Positions 26,768 to 34,117 of a stretch of 46,197 nucleotides of DNA are shown here, in pieces. The notes beneath the pieces are model-generated. The model was not told the DNA's origin and made no database searches. It saw only the letters and a program-made list of their open reading frames with translations. Within the stretch, counting starts at the first letter, position 1, and each line of letters opens with the position of its first letter. A program made the position numbers and the translations under genes. The DNA comes from Chitinophagales bacterium (GTDB lineage Bacteria > Bacteroidota > Bacteroidia > Chitinophagales > Chitinophagaceae). The stretch is from contig JANXQO010000040.1 in NCBI GenBank assembly GCA_025353485.1, forward strand, positions 1-46,197, in the 5' to 3' direction.

Positions 26768-26911
26768 GTCTGAACCATGATTTGGGGAGATTAAATGATT
26801 AAATAGATTTTGGTAATTTTTTTTATTATACATCTTGAAATAAAAAACACTAAGCATTAGAGTTCTATTTTCCTATTAATCTCTTAAATCCACCCAAATC
26901 ATGGTTCAGAC
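26768..26911. repeat. MITE-like element with ~25-bp terminal inverted repeats
   Basis: The left end reads GTCTGAACCATGATTTGGGG (from 26768). The right end (26887-26911) is AATCCACCCAAATCATGGTT plus CAGAC, the reverse complement of the left end with one or two mismatches. The ~95 bases between are AT-rich and non-coding. The right end touches the guaB stop codon (26912). Related arms occur at 20444-20537, so this is a dispersed family, with no transposase in the window. Confidence 0.7.
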
Positions 26912-28402
26912 CTACCGGCTGTAATTTGGCGCCTCTCTTGTTATTTCAATATCATGCGCATGGCTTTCTTTCATTGCGGCATTGGTGATCTTTACAAATG
27001 TTGCCTTCTTAAGCGCTGCAATATCTTTTGCACCGCAATAACCCATACCTGCTCTAAGGCCGCCTGTAAATTGATGTACCACCTCCTGCAGAAAACCTTT
27101 ATAAGCTACTCTTCCTTCAATACCTTCGGGAACAAATTTTTGTATCTCATCCTCCACGTCCTGAAAATAGCGGTCGCTGCTGCCCTGCGCCATTGCGCCC
27201 AGTGAACCCATGCCGCGGTATTGTTTAAACTTTGTTCCTTCATAAATAATTGTTTCACCCGGGCTTTCCTCTGTGCCTGCAAAAACATTTCCCATCATTA
27301 CACAACTTGCACCAGCCGCTAATGCCTTCACCATGTCGCCGGTGTAACGTATACCACCATCTGCAATGATGCCTATATTTTTATTTTTTAATGCAGCCGC
27401 AGCTTCCATCAATGCAGTGATCTGCGGTACCCCTGCTCCTGCAACAATTCTTGTTGTGCAGATAGAACCCGGGCCTATCCCAACTTTCACTGCATCGGCG
27501 CCTGCATCAGCTAATGCTTTTGCACCTGCTGCTGTGCCTATGTTTCCGGCAATTACCTGCAGTTCTTTAAAATTATTTTTTATCTTTTTTAATGCGCTGA
27601 TAACACCTTTTGTATGCCCGTGAGCGCTGTCCAAACATATAACATCAACACCCACGTGGTGCAATGCGGCAACACGATCATTAATATCTTTTGTAATGCC
27701 TACACCTGCGCCAACCAATAATCTTCCGAAAGAATCTTTAGTTGCATTAGGATGATTGTGTACCTGTAAAATATCCCGGTAAGTAATAAGTCCTTTTAGT
27801 ATTCCCGATCTGCTTACTACAGGAAGTTTCTCAATTTTATATTTTCTTAAAATGGCTTGCGCTTTTTTCAGGTCAGTTCCTTCAGGAGCCGTAATGAGAT
27901 TTTCTGTTGTCATTACCTCGCTCACTTTGCATTTATAATTCTCTTCAAAGCGCAGGTCACGATTGGTTAAGATACCTACTAATTTTTTATTTGAGTCAAC
28001 GATAGGAATTCCTCCGATCTTATTTTCTTTCATCAGCCGCAAAGCATCACCAATAGTAGCATCTACCAGCAATGTGATAGGGTCAAGTATCAACCCGCTT
28101 TCGCTTCTTTTTACTTTACGTACCTGTGCAGCCTGTTGCTCAATACTCATGTTCTTATGTAAAATCCCCAGGCCACCTTCACGGGCCAATGCAATGGCAA
28201 GAGAGGCTTCGGTAACAGTATCCATCGCTGCTGATAACATCGGAATATTCAGCGTAATATTTCTTGTGAGTTGCGTCTTGATACTTACATCACGGGGAAG
28301 CACCTCGCTGTATGCCGGCATCAGCAATACATCATCAAACGTTAAACCTTCACCGAAAAATTTTTTTGAATTGAAAGAAGAGGAGTTATTTATTGTTGCC
28401 AT
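26912..28402 (-). CDS. guaB: IMP dehydrogenase
   Basis: The start is set at the ATG at 28402 (496 residues); the frame extends two codons upstream to a TTG. The protein has [20 protein letters not shown], two CBS domains ([21 protein letters not shown] and the following [20 protein letters not shown]), and the catalytic loop [15 protein letters not shown] with its Cys. It also has [11 protein letters not shown] and the [10 protein letters not shown] flap. It oxidises IMP to XMP with NAD, the committed step to GMP. Its length is normal. A promoter lies directly upstream (28406-28434), three bases from the ATG, and a MITE-like element abuts its stop. Confidence 0.97.
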   Translation of the reverse strand: MATINNSSSFNSKKFFGEGLTFDDVLLMPAYSEVLPRDVSIKTQLTRNITLNIPMLSAAMDTVTEASLAIALAREGGLGILHKNMSIEQQAAQVRKVKRSESGLILDPITLLVDATIGDALRLMKENKIGGIPIVDSNKKLVGILTNRDLRFEENYKCKVSEVMTTENLITAPEGTDLKKAQAILRKYKIEKLPVVSRSGILKGLITYRDILQVHNHPNATKDSFGRLLVGAGVGITKDINDRVAALHHVGVDVICLDSAHGHTKGVISALKKIKNNFKELQVIAGNIGTAAGAKALADAGADAVKVGIGPGSICTTRIVAGAGVPQITALMEAAAALKNKNIGIIADGGIRYTGDMVKALAAGASCVMMGNVFAGTEESPGETIIYEGTKFKQYRGMGSLGAMAQGSSDRYFQDVEDEIQKFVPEGIEGRVAYKGFLQEVVHQFTGGLRAGMGYCGAKDIAALKKATFVKITNAAMKESHAHDIEITREAPNYSR

Positions 28403-28405
28403 GCA

Positions 28406-28434
28406 CAAAAGTAAGGCAAATAGTCAATAGTCAA
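28406..28434 (-). promoter_or_regulatory. guaB promoter
   Basis: On the minus strand TACTTTTG (28413-28406) matches TAnnTTTG, and TTG (28434-28432) lies 18 bases upstream, a suitable spacing for a Bacteroidota -33 element. The -33 TTG is part of a tandem TTGACTA-type repeat. The box ends three bases before the ATG, so the transcript would be nearly leaderless. Confidence 0.5.
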
Positions 28435-28500
28435 TAAGTCAACAGGCAATAGGTTAATTACAATTAAATAATCAATCTTCTCCATAATCTTTTCTTTTTC

Positions 28501-28529
28501 CTCCCCCGTTGGGGGAGATAGAGGGGGAC
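28501..28529. repeat. GC-rich palindromic element downstream of the FKBP gene
   Basis: CTCCCCC (28501-28507) and GGGGGAG (28511-28517) form a strong hairpin with loop GTT, followed by ATAGAGGGGGACT. It is nearly identical, in reverse orientation, to the copy inside the hydrolase gene at 25256. It ends 3 bases before the FKBP stop codon and may terminate that transcript. Confidence 0.75.
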
Positions 28530-28532
28530 TTT

Positions 28533-28964
28533 TTATTTCACGATCTCCATAAGTTCAATATCAAAAACAAGTTCTTTGCCGGCAAGCGCATGATTGGTAT
28601 CAAGCACAATTATATCCTCTTTAATTTCTGCAACAGTAACGGGAAAAGGCTGACCTCTTTCATTGCGTAATTGTAATTGCATACCAACATCAAGCTTCAT
28701 ATCTTTTGGTATATTTTCTTTCGGAAATTCAATAACAGCCTGCTCATCTTTTACACCATAAGCATCTTCAGGTAAAATATTTATTGTTTTCTTTTCGCCA
28801 ACAGTCATACCGGGCATTGCATCATCAAAGCCTTTAATCATTTGCCCTGCACCCACTGTAAACTCAAGCGGATCCCTTCCTTTACTTGAATCAAATTGTT
28901 CACCATCGGTTAATTTGCCGGTATAATGAACTCTAACTATATTACCTTCTTTTACCTGTTCCAT
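28533..28964 (-). CDS. FKBP-type peptidyl-prolyl isomerase, SlyD-like
   Basis: The 143-residue protein has VRVHYTGKLTDGEQFDSSKG and the FTVGAGQMIKGFDDAMPGM active-site strand of FKBPs, followed by the insert-in-flap domain (PEDAYGVKDEQAVIEFPKEN) and the closing DTNHALAGKELVFDIELMEI. This order is that of SlyD-type folding helpers: cis-trans prolyl isomerisation plus chaperone activity in the cytoplasm. The His/Cys-rich nickel-binding tail of E. coli SlyD is absent. Its length is typical of the short form. Confidence 0.92.
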   Translation of the reverse strand: MEQVKEGNIVRVHYTGKLTDGEQFDSSKGRDPLEFTVGAGQMIKGFDDAMPGMTVGEKKTINILPEDAYGVKDEQAVIEFPKENIPKDMKLDVGMQLQLRNERGQPFPVTVAEIKEDIIVLDTNHALAGKELVFDIELMEIVK

Positions 28965-29283
28965 ATTATTTTTTTAATTCTGTTAGTCAACATTTGTACC
29001 AATAATTTATGGGGCTATCATCATTAGTAATTCTATTTAGTAGTAGTTCCGGCTATCATTTCAAGTCCGGCGCAAAAGCTTTAGCTGCTTACTCCTCCCC
29101 TTGCGGGGGAAGCCGGGAGGGGGCCTTCACTGGGCTTTCTATTCTATCCGGCAGCTTTTGAATATCAGAATATGATTCAGCATACCTCAATTCGTCTTTG
29201 CTTCTCCTGAGGTAATAGCATTTCGTTTCTTTTTTTTAAGCCGTCTCGCAAAGGCGCAGAAGTTTTGGCAGCCAATAGATAAA
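28965..29283. other. 319-base gene-free junction made of repeats
   Basis: No gene is supported here. The stretch holds an FKBP leader, a phrase TAGTTCCGGCTATCATTTCA that has the look of dispersed repeat DNA, a GC-rich palindrome at 29093-29125, and a CTCGCAAAGGCGCAGAAG word of a type common in Bacteroidota intergenic DNA. It separates the housekeeping FKBP gene from the minus-strand accessory block at 29284-33967 and may mark where that block was acquired. Confidence 0.45.
29093..29125. repeat. GC-rich palindromic element in the junction region
   Basis: CTCCTCCCCTTGCGGGGGAA followed by GCCGGGAGGGGGC resembles the elements at 28501 and 36001. CCCC and GGGG arms form a hairpin over a TTGC loop. 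It is intergenic. Confidence 0.65.
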
Positions 29284-29493
29284 CTATTTATCATACCATT
29301 CTTTTATCATTTTATCAAACTGAGTCCAGCTCATATTATACGGTTGTTTAGCACTTTTAGGATACCATTCAATTGATCCTTTTGAAATTGTAATTGTGCC
29401 TAATTTTTTTCCATTTTGATAAATAGAAAAGTATGCATCGCTGTTACGGAGTTCTGCATCCGGTAGATTAACATATACATTATGCTTTGCCAT
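29284..29493 (-). CDS. Small conserved protein of unknown function
   Basis: The 69-residue protein reads MAKHNVYVNLPDAELRNSDA, then FSIYQNGKKLGTITISKGSI, then WYPKSAKQPYNMSWTQFDKM. I recall a widely distributed unnamed family with this pattern (VYVNLP near the start, GxLxISxGxxxWxP in the middle, WxxFDxxM at the end), often encoded near accessory or defence genes; that is from memory. It is probably a small beta-sheet protein. It is the last gene of the minus-strand accessory block, 65 bases after the endonuclease-like gene. Confidence 0.75.
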   Translation of the reverse strand: MAKHNVYVNLPDAELRNSDAYFSIYQNGKKLGTITISKGSIEWYPKSAKQPYNMSWTQFDKMIKEWYDK

Positions 29494-29558
29494 AAAATTT
29501 ATTATTTTAGTTTTTTCATTTTGTTTTTATTGATCATGATTTTATTTCTTTTTTTATT

Positions 29559-30083
29559 TTATTCTTCTTCAATAATCTTTCCGGTATTTTCAACTCTTAA
29601 TGTCAACCATTCATAACTTTTGGTTTGTACGGCTTTCTCAATGCTCTTTTGAATGTTTAAATACTCACCAGATTTATTATTCTTGTCCAACAGCAATATT
29701 TCCTTAATTGTACAATCTTGTTTTTTCTCACTATTCATTCCTTTAAATACAATAAAGTCTACAGGATGAAAAATTACTTTGCAATCATTGCAATCTAACC
29801 CTAAGGGATGGAATAACTGATCTATTTTGCGAATAGCTTTTTTTGCACTTTTTTTACCGGCATCACGAGCACTCTGCTTTGCTGCACTAATCTTTTCTAA
29901 TAATTTTTCCTCCACAATTTCAAGGCCTTCAATTTTTTTATCTATTTCTTCTTTCCAATCAATTACAGGTTTTTGCTTTTGATATAGTTTACAATCACTA
30001 AGTCTGATAGTTAAGCTACAATAAGGACAAACACAAAATATTTGCCTCAAAGAAGAATAGAAATTTAATACTTCACTTTTCAT
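29559..30083 (-). CDS. PF10107-like endonuclease paralogue, catalytic Lys apparently lost
   Basis: This 174-residue protein has a CVCPYC zinc-ribbon-like start, a helical/coiled-coil centre (~40-85), and a C-terminal domain with LDCNDCKVIFHPVDFIVFKG and EILLLDKNNKSGEYLNIQKS. The pattern resembles the 'endonuclease related to archaeal Holliday junction resolvase' family (PF10107, PD-(D/E)xK-like), identified from memory. Aligned with the upstream paralogue, LIDIKSG becomes LLDKNNK: the Asp stays, but the Lys position is Asn, so it may be inactive or structural. Its ATG shares one base with the upstream stop (TGATG), indicating tight coupling. Confidence 0.75.
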   Translation of the reverse strand: MKSEVLNFYSSLRQIFCVCPYCSLTIRLSDCKLYQKQKPVIDWKEEIDKKIEGLEIVEEKLLEKISAAKQSARDAGKKSAKKAIRKIDQLFHPLGLDCNDCKVIFHPVDFIVFKGMNSEKKQDCTIKEILLLDKNNKSGEYLNIQKSIEKAVQTKSYEWLTLRVENTGKIIEEE

Positions 30084-30577
30084 CAGGTAAATTTTTTAAA
30101 GGTTACTTTCTTATTTTGAATTGCGGATTTAATTTCTTTTTGCCTTGGGGTTAATTTTGCATTGCCGCTTTTAATGTCAATTAAAAAGATTTTATCTACT
30201 CTTCCTTTTTTTGTAAGTCCTTCAAAAATTACATAATCAATAGGGTCAAAAACGGACCTGCAATCGTTATGATTAAAGGGAAAGCCAGGCATTGTTGGGG
30301 CAAGACGTTCTAATATCAATCCGATATTTACCGATAATGCACCAATCTCAGATCTCTTTGTTCCAACCTCTTTAAGGCGCTTAAGTTCCAATTTTTTATC
30401 TCTTACCCATTGAAGCTGCTCTTCATAAATTTCAGATGCTTCTTCTGTAAAATTATCATTATCAAAAAGATGAATTTTTTTTAAAAATAATTCTTCACTG
30501 CAATGGTTACACTCTATAAAGAAATTGCCTGTCTTTAGCATTTGTATAATCTCTGTATGTTGATTGGTTTTAGCCAT
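30083..30577 (-). CDS. PF10107-like endonuclease-related protein (Holliday-resolvase-like)
   Basis: The start is taken at the ATG at 30577 (164 residues); the frame continues to a TTG at 30616. The layout is a CNHC zinc-ribbon-like pair near the N terminus, a charged helix (~50-85), then NHNDCRSVFDPIDYVIFEG and DKIFLIDIKSGNAKLTPRQK. The latter carries the D...DxK signature of PD-(D/E)xK nucleases and matches my recollection of PF10107, whose members end in a K(T/S)GxxxLTPRE-like stretch. DNA cleavage is a family-based inference. It follows the AIPR gene after ~125 bases and is coupled to its paralogue downstream. Both have the DC(K/R)xxFxPxD(F/Y) core, so they arose by duplication. Confidence 0.78.
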   Translation of the reverse strand: MAKTNQHTEIIQMLKTGNFFIECNHCSEELFLKKIHLFDNDNFTEEASEIYEEQLQWVRDKKLELKRLKEVGTKRSEIGALSVNIGLILERLAPTMPGFPFNHNDCRSVFDPIDYVIFEGLTKKGRVDKIFLIDIKSGNAKLTPRQKEIKSAIQNKKVTFKKFT

Positions 30578-30703
30578 CTTTTTATATTTATATTTTTCAG
30601 AGTCTTCCTCACTCAATGATATTAAACCTTCCCAGGTTAACTCCTTTATTTGTTTTAATTAATCATAAAAATCCCATTAATAAAGTGTTTATATATTTAA
30701 CTA

Positions 30704-32476
30704 TCAAAATAGATTAAACTTTTCCCATCCATATTTTCTTTTTGCAATTTGCATAGCTTCCTGATATGCTACTTTCGTTCTAAAAAATGCATATTGCTCT
30801 TGCTCCATGAAATCAGAATACTTTTTTTGCTGTACTAGCTCGCCTAAAATAAAACGAATTTTTTTTGATCCAATATCTTTCAAATAATCACTGAAATTAC
30901 TTGCGACAGATAGGCTTTTTCCGTGTTCTTCTTTCCATTCATCGAGTTCTTTATCATTTAAGATTGCCTGTACCAGTAATCCCCAAATTAAATTTTTACC
31001 TTTATTTGCCCACCAGTATTTTTGATAACCTTTTTCAGTAATATCTCTAATAACACTCGTTAATTTATAATGTATTTTATATACGAGTACTATTAAAGTA
31101 GCTTCACATTTAATGTATTCTCCTTTAAAGCAACTTTTATAATAATTATCATTTTCAAATACTTCAGATATGCGTGAAATACGATCAATTTCTCCCTGAA
31201 CAGCTAAAAAAGTTTGAGCCAGCTTTGTTATATTAATTTCTTTTAATTCAAAAATGCCCATGTCTTCCAAATCTGTATCGTTCAAACTCTCAAATGCTTT
31301 TTCTTGCCTTTCATAGAAGATGCCCAATTCGTTACGAAACTTATCTTCAAATTCAAATTGAATTTCATCAGTAGCTCTTAAATTAATTGGATCAACAAAA
31401 TTTTGTTTATTGTTCGCAATTGTAACAGACGTAATAAAATCTGGCTTGCAATTAGTAATAATTTTTGCCAGAACTTGGATATTGCGCAATCGATTTGAAT
31501 TTTTTTCCAAAGCTGGATTTTTATCATTATCAATTAGAAATCTTGAAAGGGTAACTATTGATTGAGCACCATTTAATACACGTGGTTCAACTATTGTAGC
31601 AAATCCATCCTCGAACTCTATATGTTCAGCATATAAGGAAACACCATTGTGATTAAAGCTAAAATATTCTGGGTCTAAGGATTCGTCAATTAAAATAGCT
31701 TTTAATGTATTTTTCATTGCACGATTAGGGGCTTTGTCTGGATTTAAACCTGCTCTTATATTTTTTTCAAAAAGTCTTAACTGCATTTCTTGAAACATTA
31801 AGCTAAGATCATGCAGGGTCAAAAATCCCAAATAGAAGGTTTCGCCGTTTGATGCAACAATTTTCCCGGTTTCTGTGAACGGAAAATTGTATTTATGTGT
31901 TTTTTTTGTTTTAGAAACTTGAAGAATTGAATTGGTTTCATTAGATAAATATTCCACAAAAAACTGAATGCTGCGGTTATCGAAAAATTTATCTATATAG
32001 TACTTTTTTGTTTCGAGATCTTCCCGAAGATTTTCAAGTACTTTACTTTTTTCAGCCTTTTCAACATCTCCATTAAACACAAATCGTATGTACACTTTAT
32101 TTATAATCTCACTATACTCATCTAATTTATATTTTAATCTGATGATACAGGAATTTGTTAGACTATCCTGCTTTGGATCACCAAATATTCTTTCTATACC
32201 ATAATCTATAAGTCTCTTATATGATTCTTTAAATAGCTCATGATTATTGCTCCACTTAAATTGATACAAGTATAAGTTTTTGGCATCTTTATCAAAATAA
32301 TAGCTATCAATACCATAATCATTATTTCCAAAAACACAATTTTCGAGCATTGTTTCTAAATCCCTCTCATGTTTCTTAGCCATAAATAATGCAGCGAAAT
32401 AATCATTCTTAGAGCCTTCGTATGTATGCTTATATTGTTTGTAAGTATCGTCAAGAAATTTTTGAGTTATATTCAT
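30704..32476 (-). CDS. AIPR family (abortive infection phage resistance) protein
   Basis: The 590-residue protein matches the AIPR family (PF10592 from memory): FNHNGVSLYAEHIEF, VEPRVLNGAQSIVTL and TIANNKQNFVDPINLRATD are its core blocks. The N-terminal ~200 residues contain YGIDSYYFD and LYLYQFKW, that is Asp57 with Gln72-x-Lys74, a Mrr/RecB-like PD-(D/E)xK nuclease pattern with Gln in the acidic position. Known members protect against phage by abortive infection, and a nuclease mechanism is plausible. It starts 28 bases after the HigA-peptidase gene, on the same strand, so it probably shares the toxin-antitoxin promoter. Its base composition is more AT-rich than that of neighbouring core genes. 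Confidence 0.85.
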   Translation of the reverse strand: MNITQKFLDDTYKQYKHTYEGSKNDYFAALFMAKKHERDLETMLENCVFGNNDYGIDSYYFDKDAKNLYLYQFKWSNNHELFKESYKRLIDYGIERIFGDPKQDSLTNSCIIRLKYKLDEYSEIINKVYIRFVFNGDVEKAEKSKVLENLREDLETKKYYIDKFFDNRSIQFFVEYLSNETNSILQVSKTKKTHKYNFPFTETGKIVASNGETFYLGFLTLHDLSLMFQEMQLRLFEKNIRAGLNPDKAPNRAMKNTLKAILIDESLDPEYFSFNHNGVSLYAEHIEFEDGFATIVEPRVLNGAQSIVTLSRFLIDNDKNPALEKNSNRLRNIQVLAKIITNCKPDFITSVTIANNKQNFVDPINLRATDEIQFEFEDKFRNELGIFYERQEKAFESLNDTDLEDMGIFELKEINITKLAQTFLAVQGEIDRISRISEVFENDNYYKSCFKGEYIKCEATLIVLVYKIHYKLTSVIRDITEKGYQKYWWANKGKNLIWGLLVQAILNDKELDEWKEEHGKSLSVASNFSDYLKDIGSKKIRFILGELVQQKKYSDFMEQEQYAFFRTKVAYQEAMQIAKRKYGWEKFNLF

Positions 32477-32504
32477 TTTAGATTATGTTTAAAGTTTTAA
32501 AATT

Positions 32505-33587
32505 TCAAAACAACTTTACCTTCTTTTTCAACCCATTCCCAAAACTATAAGGAGCAATTCCCAAATGCTGAAGCCTCCCCACAACAATACCTGCATCTGT
32601 TTTGTATTGTTTGGCAATTTTTAATACATCATCTTCTGTAAAATTTTCAGGTAAATCATCAATAAAATTTTGAGGCAGTAACCATTTGGATGCAAATTCA
32701 TCTGCTTCTTTTTCTTTTTGCTTATCCTCCTTATAGCCTTCAAAATCTTCTAAAAAAATTTCTTTTTTTCCATGCAATAACACATGACCGGCTTCATGAA
32801 AAAAAGTAAACCAGAAATGATCAGCAGTCTTATGCCTGTCAGTAAGCTGTATCAAAGGGTTTTTACCAATCCACCTCGTAGCGCCACTAACAGGCGCTTT
32901 GGGCAGGCACATAGTATATACAATTGCTACTCCTGCATTGGCACATAACTTCTGTAAACGCTTTTTAAAATCCTTTGGGTGTTTTGCAGACATCTCCTTA
33001 ACATTCTGCAAAACATTTTTAAAGGTTGCTTTACTAAATTCAGCAAGTGCCAGCTTTCTCATTTCTATTTCACCGATACGTAAAAAAGCAGCCATGCTTC
33101 CTAAAGCATCTTTATGTGCCGGGCTTTTCCGGTAGCTTGCCATGGCATATTCTTTTACATAAATTGTTTCCCACTGTTCGGGACTGGCAACTCCATAAAA
33201 TTGTAACGTTTCTTCAACCATTGCAACACCAATTTCCTTTGCTTTTAAATAACCACATTCCTTTAATTGTTTGTATGGCTGCTCTTTTAACCAACTTTTG
33301 CATACTTCTAAAAATTCTTCCTGTTCCAATCGTGATAATTTTTCCCGGTAATGGCTTTCCCTGTTCAGCCACATTTTAGCAGATACGCCTAAAACCTTTT
33401 CCAATTGCAAGGCCGTGGCAACAGTTATTGGTTCTTTGCCCGTAATAATATCATGAACTTTTGAAGGTTTTTTTCCAATACGCTGAGCCAGTTGTGCCTG
33501 GCTCATTCTCAAAAATTTAATTGTCTCCAGAATATCATCACCGGGGGGTGATAACAATTCTCTTTCTGCTTTTAATTTTTCATTCAT
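32505..33587 (-). CDS. HigA-type HTH antitoxin fused to ImmA/IrrE metallopeptidase
   Basis: The 360-residue protein joins two modules. Residues ~15-85 are a HigA-type XRE helix-turn-helix (ETIKFLRMSQAQLAQRIGKK, PSKVHDIITGKEPITVATAL, MWLNRESHYR). Residues ~225-330 are an ImmA/IrrE-like zinc peptidase with FFHEAGHVLLHGKK (HExxH, His264-His268) and EKEADEFASKWLLP (third-ligand Glu). A middle helical linker joins them. The antitoxin half should bind the upstream operator and neutralise the HigB-like toxin encoded 14 bases upstream. The protease half, by analogy with ImmA-ImmR, could cleave a repressor or the antitoxin itself when triggered. This fusion architecture is known in bacteria; its role next to AIPR is inferred. 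Confidence 0.9.
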   Translation of the reverse strand: MNEKLKAERELLSPPGDDILETIKFLRMSQAQLAQRIGKKPSKVHDIITGKEPITVATALQLEKVLGVSAKMWLNRESHYREKLSRLEQEEFLEVCKSWLKEQPYKQLKECGYLKAKEIGVAMVEETLQFYGVASPEQWETIYVKEYAMASYRKSPAHKDALGSMAAFLRIGEIEMRKLALAEFSKATFKNVLQNVKEMSAKHPKDFKKRLQKLCANAGVAIVYTMCLPKAPVSGATRWIGKNPLIQLTDRHKTADHFWFTFFHEAGHVLLHGKKEIFLEDFEGYKEDKQKEKEADEFASKWLLPQNFIDDLPENFTEDDVLKIAKQYKTDAGIVVGRLQHLGIAPYSFGNGLKKKVKLF

Positions 33588-33601
33588 AATCTAAATATTT
33601 T

Positions 33602-33934
33602 TTAATGATAATCTGTTGTTTCGATTATCATTATATCTGTAACTTTTAAAGTATTTACGGAACCATCCTTATTTTCAGGTACCGGATTTTGGTTGATCTC
33701 AAAAATCATTCTATGGTTTCCGGAAATATCAATTGCCCATTCACCTTTTCGTTCTCCTTTCAACTGATGGCATCTGGCTGCCTGATAATTTACCATATCT
33801 GATAAGGCAGGCGCTGCTTTTAACTGTTCCATCCGCTGCGAAACTTTTTTTGCCATATTTCCAAATGCCTTTTGCATTTCACGTGCATCTGATAAAATCT
33901 TTCTGATCTTATTATTCTTAAAATCAATATTCAT
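33602..33934 (-). CDS. HigB-like type II toxin (RelE/ParE superfamily)
   Basis: The start is set at the ATG at 33934 (110 residues, MNIDFKNNKIRKI); the frame is open eight codons further upstream. The protein has a helical N-terminal half (ALSDMVNYQAARCHQLKGER) and the beta-sheet core WAIDISGNHRMIFEI plus TDIMIIETTDYH of plasmid-killer/HigB toxins. Such toxins cleave ribosome-bound mRNA. Toxin-first order, with the HigA gene 14 bases downstream, is typical of higBA. The palindrome at 33951-33967 just upstream is a likely operator. Confidence 0.88.
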   Translation of the reverse strand: MNIDFKNNKIRKILSDAREMQKAFGNMAKKVSQRMEQLKAAPALSDMVNYQAARCHQLKGERKGEWAIDISGNHRMIFEINQNPVPENKDGSVNTLKVTDIMIIETTDYH

Positions 33935-33950
33935 GCAAATATATATTTTA

Positions 33951-33967
33951 TTACCCAAAAAGGGTAA
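33951..33967 (-). promoter_or_regulatory. Probable operator of the higBA-AIPR operon
   Basis: TTACCC (33951-33956), a five-A spacer and GGGTAA (33962-33967) form a perfect 6-bp palindrome 17 bases upstream of the HigB ATG. A TATATTTG sequence (TAnnTTTG match, minus strand 33943-33936) lies between it and the start. Palindromes in this position are the usual HigA binding sites, so autoregulation is likely. Confidence 0.5.
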
Positions 33968-34105
33968 TTATTTTTTAAAATTATATTTTGTTCAATTACA
34001 TTTATATAGAAGAGCTGGGATTACCTAAATGTAAAATCTTTTAGCAGATAAACAATTAGCTGTAAACATTCCTATATTTCGATAGATTATTTATAAAGCC
34101 TTACT

Positions 34106-34113
34106 TAAATTTG
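34106..34113 (+). promoter_or_regulatory. TAnnTTTG promoter box of the muramidase gene
   Basis: TAAATTTG matches the Bacteroidota -7 box exactly and ends four bases before the ATG at 34118. If it is used, the mRNA would begin at or within a base or two of the start codon. No convincing -33 element was found. Confidence 0.35.
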
Positions 34114-34117
34114 AAGC

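Noticed and set aside
29284-34105. Integrated prophage or integrative element
   Set aside because: No integrase, structural phage gene, tRNA target or direct-repeat attachment site is visible; only the cargo-like genes are present.
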